Source of the DNA: Hyphomicrobiales bacterium | Lineage (GTDB): Bacteria > Pseudomonadota > Alphaproteobacteria > Rhizobiales > Rhizobiaceae | Assembly: GCA_900469445.1 (NCBI GenBank) | Contig: UBXM01000031.1 | Location: 1 to 64,000, forward strand | Length of the DNA: 64,000 nt | Direction: 5' to 3' | Shown here: positions 58,602-64,000 of the stretch, in pieces | How the letters are laid out: each line of letters starts with the position of its first letter | Position numbering within the stretch: the stretch's first letter is position 1 | The notes under the pieces: model-generated | Told to the model about the DNA's origin: nothing | Databases searched by the model: none | The model's input: only the letters and a program-made list of their open reading frames with translations | Translations under genes and position numbers: made by a program

Positions 58602-59218
58602 GAATGCTCTCTCTTTTTAATTTAAGAAAATAAACCTGCGCGTACCTTTTGATGGGGGCTTAGGACACAGCAATACTATGTAACAGTCCACATTAGTTTT
58701 GGCTGAAGTCAAGCCCCAATGTATATTCCTACAGTAGCAACACCCCACGAAAATCGGCAGGCCAGGCCGGAGGCACTTTGCCTCAGTGTCCCTGTCAGCG
58801 GCGGTGAGGGCAATCGAGTTATTCCGTATGGACGAAGTTTCTGGGCGCCTGCGGTCGGCCAGGATTGGCGTCAGCCTCGGCCGGTCACGTTGATTGAGAT
58901 GTTACCGTCTGTTTCAGGAGCAAAGCCTGTTCCCTGCGCTGTCCTTCACTATCAGGGCGGCACACGACCGGCAGCTCCCCGCCCTTCTTGTTCCTTCGCG
59001 TCGGCGCGTGCGAACGACGGCTTTCAGGACGGTTCGGGAACCGCATGAACGACCGATTTGAGGGCGCATGGCTGCCATGAAGAATTGACCGCACCATATT
59101 GACCGAAATGTCGAAACCAAGATTTCAGGTCTGTAACAGATCCATTAGGCGAGCCAAGCACTTGGCCGTGCTGGCATGACTGATTTGGGGTGGGAGCGGA
59201 ATGTCAGCTAGCAGCTTA
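58602..59218. other. Intergenic stretch before the insertion sequence
   Basis: About 600 bases with no recognisable gene. A 109-codon frame from 58719 lacks family features. Ends at the TTA target site of the insertion sequence. Confidence 0.4.
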
Positions 59219-60558
59219 GGACACTTGCAACGATAACTGAATCGGATTGGCTGTCTTTGCCTGCGGTTGTGTGACTCAGGGAGTTGGGATTCCCGGCGGT
59301 GGGGCAGCGCGCTATCCTTGGCGCGATGATCGACAGGCATGGGATTGAGCGGCGGTGGGCAGCGGATGGCTCGAAGCTGGACGAGCGGGGCCGCCGCGTG
59401 TTTGCTGCGAGCGAGGCGCGCGCAGCGGGCCGGGGTGGTCTGGCCGCCGTATCGGCGATCACTGGGCTCGCCCGCTCAACGATCGGGCGCGGTCTGAAAG
59501 ATCTAGATGCACCGCCGCCGCCATACGGCCGGGTGCGCCGGGAAGGCGGCGGCCCGCAGCCATTGAGTGGGCGTGATCCGACATTGGTCGCCGATCTCGA
59601 GCGCCTCGTCGTGCCGGCGACACGGGGCGACCCGGAGCGTCCGCTGCTGTGGGTGTCGAAGAGTCTCGACAAGCTGGCGTCGGCGCTTGCCGACATGGGA
59701 CATGCGATCAGTCCCAACAGCGTGCGCAAGCTGCTTATCGCGCTTGGCTTTTCGCGCCAATCCAACCGCAAGGCGGATGAAGGCACCAGGCATCCCGACC
59801 GCGACGCCCAGTTCGAGCACATCAACGCGCGTGTCGTTGCAGCGCAGGCCGCTGGCCAGCCCGTCATCTCCGTCGACACAAAAAAGAAAGAGCTCATCGG
59901 CAACTTCAAGAATGGTGGAACCGATTATCGTCCCAAGGGCGATCCGCAGCGTGTGAGAGTGCACGACTTCCAAGACAAGGCCCTCGGCAAGGTCGTCCCC
60001 TACGGTGTCTACGACGTGAGCGCCAACGCCGGCTTTGTCAGCGTCGGGATCACCAGCGACACAGCCGCGTTCGCGGTTCAGTCGATCCGCTTGTGGCTCA
60101 AGCGCATGGGACGACAGCGCTATCCGCATGCGCACCAGTTGACGATTACAGCCGACTGCGGCGGCTCCAACGGCGCCCGCGTGCGGCTGTGGAAGGTCGA
60201 GCTGCAAAAGCTCGCCGACCAGACCGGGCTTGTGATCTGCGTCCACCACTATCCGCCGGGGACCTCGAAGTGGAACAGGATAGAGCACCGCCTGTTCTGT
60301 CACATCACCCAGAACTGGCGCGGCCGGCCGCTCACCGATCGTGTCGCCGTGGTCGAATTGATCGGCGGGACCACCACCAAGGCCGGATTGAAAGTCGAGT
60401 GCGCGCTCGACACGCAGACCTACGAAAAGGGCGTCAAGGTCAGCGATGCCGACATGGCCAGCCTCGCTATCACCGGCGACGCGTTCCACCCGGAATGGAA
60501 CTACACGATCACACCACGGCAAGGACCAGAACCGTAGCAGTTATCGTTGCGGATGTCC
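59219..60558 (+). mobile_element. Complete ISAzo13-type insertion sequence
   Basis: 1340 bases bounded by imperfect 21-base inverted repeats: left GGACACTTGCAACGATAACT (59219 on) and right, read inward, GGACATCCGCAACGATAACT (60558 back), three mismatches. A TTA triplet flanks both ends (59216-59218 and 60559-60561), fitting a 3-base target duplication. One intact transposase gene inside. Confidence 0.85.
59326..60537 (+). CDS. ISAzo13-family transposase
   Basis: 403 residues from the ATG at 59326; a TTG at 59284 would add 14. N-terminal helix-turn-helix region RGGLAAVSAITGLARSTIGR, then VRREGGGPQPLSGRDPTL. Catalytic DDE fold: first Asp in VISVDTKKKELIGNFKNGG, second Asp in LTITADCGGSNGARVRLWK, Glu in WNRIEHRLFCHITQNWRG. 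The frame is complete, so the element may still move. Its stop is directly before the right inverted repeat. Confidence 0.9.
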   Translation: MIDRHGIERRWAADGSKLDERGRRVFAASEARAAGRGGLAAVSAITGLARSTIGRGLKDLDAPPPPYGRVRREGGGPQPLSGRDPTLVADLERLVVPATRGDPERPLLWVSKSLDKLASALADMGHAISPNSVRKLLIALGFSRQSNRKADEGTRHPDRDAQFEHINARVVAAQAAGQPVISVDTKKKELIGNFKNGGTDYRPKGDPQRVRVHDFQDKALGKVVPYGVYDVSANAGFVSVGITSDTAAFAVQSIRLWLKRMGRQRYPHAHQLTITADCGGSNGARVRLWKVELQKLADQTGLVICVHHYPPGTSKWNRIEHRLFCHITQNWRGRPLTDRVAVVELIGGTTTKAGLKVECALDTQTYEKGVKVSDADMASLAITGDAFHPEWNYTITPRQGPEP

Positions 60559-60641
60559 TTAACGCGGACATTCCGGGACTCGCCTCCGTCAAATGAAAGC
60601 CGTACGTCATAGCACCTGCAACTCTTTGAGCGGCGGCCGTA

Positions 60642-61361
60642 TTACGCGAAAGTCAGTGTCGCAACCGCGACCATGCCGAGACCGACGGTGATCTCCAGTC
60701 CACGTGACAGCCGGTCGAGCCTCTGCTGATTGCGGCTGAACAGCCCGTCGAAGACTTTCCTGAAGGAAACAGCCAAGAGTGCGACGACAGACAGCGTCAG
60801 CGCAACGCCGCCCAGCATGAGGACAGCAAATAGCAGTCCTGCTGCGGGAACGCCGCGCGCAGTTGCGTAGGTCATGACAAACAGTGTCAGCGGACAGGGA
60901 ATAAGACCCGCCACGAAGCCAAAGCCTGCACCCTCGCGCTGCGCATGGTTGTGGCTGCTGGCGCGCAAACCTCTCCAGAGCATCCAGAGACCGATCAGGC
61001 CGATGGCGCCGCGGCTCACATGCTCCAGAACTGGCGATGATCCTGGCCCGGAACCGCCGAACATGTAATCGATCAGCGGCAGGGACAGAAGAACGATCAC
61101 GACCGAGATGGTGATGTGCGTCGCCGCCAGAACGAGGGCGGTTAGCAGCGCGCTCCGCAGACCTCCCTTTGAGCCCACAACATAGGTCGCCATCAGCAAC
61201 TTGCTGTGGCCCGGCATCAGCGCATGGACGGCACCCAGCAGGAGACCCATGGGCAGGAAGGCAAGGAAAGCGGCCGAACCGCCGCCGTTTGCGAAGGTGC
61301 TTATGTGCTCGCCGAATGCGAGATAGGTCTCTTTCTGATAGTCCAAGAGCCAGCTCAGCAT
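60642..61361 (-). CDS. NicO/RcnA-like nickel/cobalt exporter
   Basis: 239 residues, six or seven membrane helices. MGLLLGAVHALMPGHSKLLM carries the HALxPGH motif of NicO proteins, and AGLIPCPLTLFVMTYATARG the second metal-path motif. Last gene of a three-gene run on the minus strand after the MFS and YqaA genes. The RcnR/CsoR-type repressor at 63124 probably controls it. Export of Ni or Co is the likely role. Confidence 0.85.
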   Translation of the reverse strand: MLSWLLDYQKETYLAFGEHISTFANGGGSAAFLAFLPMGLLLGAVHALMPGHSKLLMATYVVGSKGGLRSALLTALVLAATHITISVVIVLLSLPLIDYMFGGSGPGSSPVLEHVSRGAIGLIGLWMLWRGLRASSHNHAQREGAGFGFVAGLIPCPLTLFVMTYATARGVPAAGLLFAVLMLGGVALTLSVVALLAVSFRKVFDGLFSRNQQRLDRLSRGLEITVGLGMVAVATLTFA

Positions 61362-61363
61362 GG

Positions 61364-61804
61364 TCAGGCTACCTCAAGCGTCACCCAGGCCAGCACCAGA
61401 TAGCGGCCGACCTTGGCGATGGCAACAAGCGTGAGAAATGCCAAAAACGGCACCCGCAAGACACCCGCGATGACCGCGATCGGATCGCCGATGATCGGTA
61501 CCCAGCTTGCCAGAAGAGACCATTTTCCATAGCGGCGGTACCAGCCTTCGGCCTTGTCGAGCTTTTCCGCGGAAACCGGAAACCACCGACGATCGCGATA
61601 GTGCTCAATCCCACGCCCGAGCACCCAGTTGACCACGGAGCCGAGCACATTGCCGAAGCTGGCAATACCAATCAGGGCGGCAAGCGGATATCGATCGGCG
61701 AGGATCATCATCGCAAGCACCGCTTCCGACTGCGCCGGCAGGATGGTCGCCGCCAGGAATGCAGCGCTGAACAGGCCGAAATAGGCTGCGAGGTCAGTGC
61801 TCAC
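61364..61804 (-). CDS. YqaA-family membrane protein (DedA/SNARE-associated like)
   Basis: 146 residues, four membrane helices. FLAATILPAQSEAVLAMMIL, GIASFGNVLGSVVNWVLGRG, WFPVSAEKLDKAEGWYRRYG, and SWVPIIGDPIAVIAGVLRV fit the YqaA group of small DedA-like proteins. Its function is not established; relatives act in membrane homeostasis. Overlaps the MFS gene by 11 bases and precedes the NicO gene by two. Confidence 0.85.
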   Translation of the reverse strand: MSTDLAAYFGLFSAAFLAATILPAQSEAVLAMMILADRYPLAALIGIASFGNVLGSVVNWVLGRGIEHYRDRRWFPVSAEKLDKAEGWYRRYGKWSLLASWVPIIGDPIAVIAGVLRVPFLAFLTLVAIAKVGRYLVLAWVTLEVA

Positions 61805-63113
61805 GCGGCCATTCCGGATGTAGGCGATCGATCATGAAGGCGTGGCTGTGGCGATGGCCATGGCGATGGTGTCCCTCCATCAGATGAGGATCGTTCTCTG
61901 CCAGATCATCATGGCTGTGCTCGACCTCCACTTCGTCAGAGGCCCGCCAGAGCCAGACTGCACAGATAAGACCAAGGCCGGCGATGATGGCAAGAATGGT
62001 TGCCGTTAAAGGCAAGCCGATCGTCGCGCCGAGCCATCCGGCGAGCGGATAGGTCAGCAACCAGGCGGCATGCGACAAAGCGAAATGAGCGGCGAATAAG
62101 GCCGGACGATCCTCCGCATGGGCAGAGCGGCGCAACAATCGGCCTGATGGCGTCTGCACGATCGAATAGCCCAACCCCATCACCAGCCAGATCGCCAGAA
62201 GCACGGTGTAGTTACTGACGAAGGCCGTAAGAACCAATCCGGCAATCAGGATCGCCCCTCCGGACAACATCACCGGCCTGTCGGTTATCCGATCCAGAAG
62301 CCTCGGCAATGAAAGGGCGGCGAGCATGGAGCCGCATCCGAAGGCAGCAAGCGCCAGGGCTGTTTCGGTCTGGGTGAGCCCCAGCTCCGCCTGGACGAAG
62401 ACGACGGTGTTGACGATCACCATGGCGCCCGCAGCCGAAACGGTGAGGCAAAGGGCGAGCAGGCCACGCAGTCGTGGTGTCGCGAGGTATAGCCGAAGGC
62501 CACGGGTCGTGCGCGCGTAGATGCTTCTGCGCTCCCTAGCTGGATGGTTTGGCAGCGCTACGGATACGACCAGTGCCGCAGAAACCAGGAAGCCCACAAC
62601 GGTGCCGGCAAAAAGCGAGTGGAAGGAAATGACCGTCAGCAGGGCTGCCGCCAGCATTGGGCTGACAAGGCTCTCCAGATCATACGCGAGCCTCGAAAGG
62701 GACAGGGCGCGGGTATAATCCTTCTCATCCGGCAAAACGTCCGGGATGGTCGCCTGGAATGCCGGGGTGAAGGCGGCGGAGGCCGACTGGAGCACGAAGA
62801 TCAGCACATAGACCTGCCAGATCTCGGTGACGAAGGGCAGACACAGCGCCACAGCCGCCCGCACCAGATCGAGGCTGACCAGCATGGCGCGGCGCGGCAG
62901 GACTTCTGCGAAAGCGCCTGCAATCGGCGCGACCGCAACATAGGCGATCATCTTGATGGCAAGTGCCGTACCTAGAACCGCGCCCGCCCGGTCTCCGGCC
63001 AGGTCATAGGCCAGCAATCCGAGCGCGACCGTCGCGAGCCCCGTTCCAACCAGCGCGATCACCTGCGCCAGGAACAGATGCCGATAGGTTCGGTTGGCTA
63101 GAACGTCCAGCAT
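61794..63113 (-). CDS. MFS transporter with His-rich cytoplasmic tail
   Basis: 439 residues from the ATG at 63113 (GGGAG upstream). Twelve membrane helices; LFLAQVIALVGTGLATVALG and FAEVLPRRAMLVSLDLVRAA are the MFS start and A-motif region. The C-terminus holds EVEHSHDDLAENDPHLMEGH then HRHGHRHSHAF, a metal-binding tail. Starts ten bases after the RcnR/CsoR-type gene, so it is in the same operon. The likely job is export of Ni, Co or another divalent metal. Confidence 0.88.
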   Translation of the reverse strand: MLDVLANRTYRHLFLAQVIALVGTGLATVALGLLAYDLAGDRAGAVLGTALAIKMIAYVAVAPIAGAFAEVLPRRAMLVSLDLVRAAVALCLPFVTEIWQVYVLIFVLQSASAAFTPAFQATIPDVLPDEKDYTRALSLSRLAYDLESLVSPMLAAALLTVISFHSLFAGTVVGFLVSAALVVSVALPNHPARERRSIYARTTRGLRLYLATPRLRGLLALCLTVSAAGAMVIVNTVVFVQAELGLTQTETALALAAFGCGSMLAALSLPRLLDRITDRPVMLSGGAILIAGLVLTAFVSNYTVLLAIWLVMGLGYSIVQTPSGRLLRRSAHAEDRPALFAAHFALSHAAWLLTYPLAGWLGATIGLPLTATILAIIAGLGLICAVWLWRASDEVEVEHSHDDLAENDPHLMEGHHRHGHRHSHAFMIDRLHPEWPREH

Positions 63114-63123
63114 GGCGGCTCCC

Positions 63124-63399
63124 TCACAGATACTTGGTGATCGCCTTGAACTCATCGATCGATTTGCGTTGCTGGAGATCCAGCGCGCCGACCGTCTCGT
63201 CGAGGCAGTGGTCGAGATGATCCTGGATCAGCGTCCGCTTCGCATTCTCGACCGCCTTTTCGACGGCATGAAGCTGTTGAGCGATATCGAGGCAGGGCTT
63301 GCCGACCTCGATCATGGCGATCACACTTTTTAGGTGGCCTTCGGCGCGCTTGAGGCGCTTGACGATGTCGGGATGGGAATCGTGTCGATGTTCAGTCAT
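63124..63399 (-). CDS. RcnR/CsoR-family metal-sensing repressor
   Basis: 91 residues, an all-helical DUF156 repressor: DIVKRLKRAEGHLKSVIAMI, KPCLDIAQQLHAVEKAVENA, KRTLIQDHLDHCLDE. Visible ligand positions are Cys36, His61 and Cys65, with His64 and N-terminal His4, His6 and His9 as extras. That is close to CsoR (C-H-C) but with an N-terminal His as in Ni/Co-sensing RcnR. First gene of the NicO/MFS operon. A C/G-tract dyad lies 11 bases before its start. Confidence 0.9.
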   Translation of the reverse strand: MTEHRHDSHPDIVKRLKRAEGHLKSVIAMIEVGKPCLDIAQQLHAVEKAVENAKRTLIQDHLDHCLDETVGALDLQQRKSIDEFKAITKYL

Positions 63400-63409
63400 A
63401 ATGCATTCC

Positions 63410-63428
63410 TATCCCCCTGGAGGGGATA
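63410..63428. promoter_or_regulatory. C/G-tract dyad, candidate RcnR/CsoR operator
   Basis: TATCCCC-CTGGA-GGGGATA: perfect 7-base arms around five bases. RcnR- and CsoR-type repressors bind such C/G tracts flanked by A/T. Lies between the repressor gene and the divergent His-rich gene, so it may serve both. Confidence 0.75.
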
Positions 63429-63458
63429 TTTCAACGCGAATTCTTGTTTTCGTAATCA

Positions 63459-63863
63459 ATGGTGGTTATCTCCTTGAGCATGCTGCTTCGAAAAGGACGA
63501 AGATTCGGAACTGGGTTCACGGCCGTGCTGGCCTGCATCGCCATGCTCGTCTTTGCCTTCGTGCCAGCTGGAACCCACGCCCTCAGCCTGCATTCCCCGG
63601 CCTTTGCCGTCAATGATGACGGGCATTCCCACGATCACGGCGATCATTCGCATGATGACGCTCTGGAATTGGCTGTCGACAGTTCGGACGCGCCCGATCA
63701 TCACCATGCCGACCATACCCATGAAAAAGCGGGATTGGTCACTGTCGCAGGTGAAGTTCTGCGCGACATCTTCCAGACGACCTATGCCCTCATCGAGGAT
63801 AAGTTCGATGGCGGTCCCCCTTACGGCATAGACCGGCCTCCGCGTTCCGTGAACCACGTCTGA
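63459..63863 (+). CDS. His-rich exported protein
   Basis: 134 residues (or from Met8 at 63480). Signal peptide after a basic start: GFTAVLACIAMLVFAFVPAG ending THA. The mature part holds DDGHSHDHGDHSHDDALELA and APDHHHADHTHEKAG, strong metal-binding runs, and ends with YGIDRPPRSV. Probably a periplasmic metal buffer. Divergent from the metal repressor. Confidence 0.75.
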   Translation: MVVISLSMLLRKGRRFGTGFTAVLACIAMLVFAFVPAGTHALSLHSPAFAVNDDGHSHDHGDHSHDDALELAVDSSDAPDHHHADHTHEKAGLVTVAGEVLRDIFQTTYALIEDKFDGGPPYGIDRPPRSVNHV

Positions 63864-63911
63864 TCCACGCTGCATTCTGCGGCAGGCTGACCTCGTTTAC
63901 GGATATCATTC

Positions 63912-64000
63912 ATGAATACACCTCTTCCCGGAGGCGTGTGGCACGGGCATTTCACCCGGCACATCGTCGCCATACTTGCGCTTGCCGCCCTGTCGCTGCT
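63912..64000 (+). CDS. Start of an exported protein, cut by the window end
   Basis: The frame MNTPLPGGVWHGHFTRHIVA then ILALAALSLL runs off the window. It looks like a signal peptide or membrane anchor. In a metal-resistance locus the adaptor protein of an RND efflux pump would be a reasonable guess, but nothing visible proves it. Confidence 0.45.
   Translation, partial: MNTPLPGGVWHGHFTRHIVAILALAALSL

Noticed and set aside
58719..59048. 109-codon frame before the insertion sequence
   Set aside because: Composition typical of non-coding GC-rich DNA (Pro/Ser/Arg), no ribosome site and no motif.

Overview
The window looks like part of an accessory replicon or accessory chromosomal region of a Rhizobiaceae member (Rhizobium/Agrobacterium/Neorhizobium type). 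This rests on the GC-rich coding style, a NolR-like ArsR regulator, a DUF1236 protein, an NWEEF-tailed rhizobial chemoreceptor, an Agp1-type bacteriophytochrome, and many separate catabolic ABC operons each beside its own regulator. No rRNA, complete tRNA, replication or core housekeeping gene was seen.

Layout. 0-7 kb: the end of a LysR regulator, a DUF900-type lipoprotein hydrolase, a divergent HxlR/NmrA pair with a SnoaL-like gene, a LysR remnant, and a GlxA-type AraC regulator divergent from a Tat-type alpha/beta hydrolase. 7.3-24.3 kb: an island of stress, toxin and defence genes mixed with transport. It holds HipBA with a palindrome array, a LacI-controlled sugar ABC operon with an FAD oxidoreductase (9.3-16.2 kb), a Fic protein with a double operator, a decayed IS110 element, an EamA exporter divergent from a LysR gene broken by a heptanucleotide tandem repeat, a TacAT-type acetyltransferase toxin-antitoxin pair, and an Abi_2 (AbiF/AbiD) gene behind a structured, terminator-ended RNA element. 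24.4-34.2 kb: a GntR-controlled divergent cluster with a sugar-acid dehydratase, a DapA-like lyase, a complete Opp/Dpp-type ABC importer and a GH43 glycosidase, which together suggest uptake and breakdown of a pentose-containing plant oligosaccharide.

34.3-40.3 kb: LysE/Lrp pair, AhpD-like protein, small Cys-rich exported protein, exported DJ-1/PfpI protein, an azoreductase-like gene whose expected ATG is ATA, an acetyltransferase and a MocR regulator. 40.4-44.2 kb: nitric-oxide detoxification genes: nsrR divergent from a truncated-haemoglobin/DUF1971 fusion, hmp and a DoxX-like membrane protein, with two NsrR-like boxes between. 44.9-51.7 kb: a PAS-LuxR regulator, then bacteriophytochrome kinase, single-domain response regulator and hybrid kinase in one tight operon. 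51.8-58.2 kb: CHASE4-like/GGDEF/EAL enzyme, ArsR, DUF1236 protein and chemoreceptor. 58.5-60.6 kb: a 40-codon small gene and a complete ISAzo13-type insertion sequence. 60.6-64 kb: an RcnR/CsoR-type repressor with NicO exporter, YqaA protein and His-tailed MFS transporter, divergent from His-rich exported proteins, probably nickel/cobalt resistance.

A short repeat with a tRNA T-arm-like core occurs nine times between genes, always in the same orientation and mostly just after the stop codon of a + strand gene. Functional calls come from reading the protein sequences; no database search was run.
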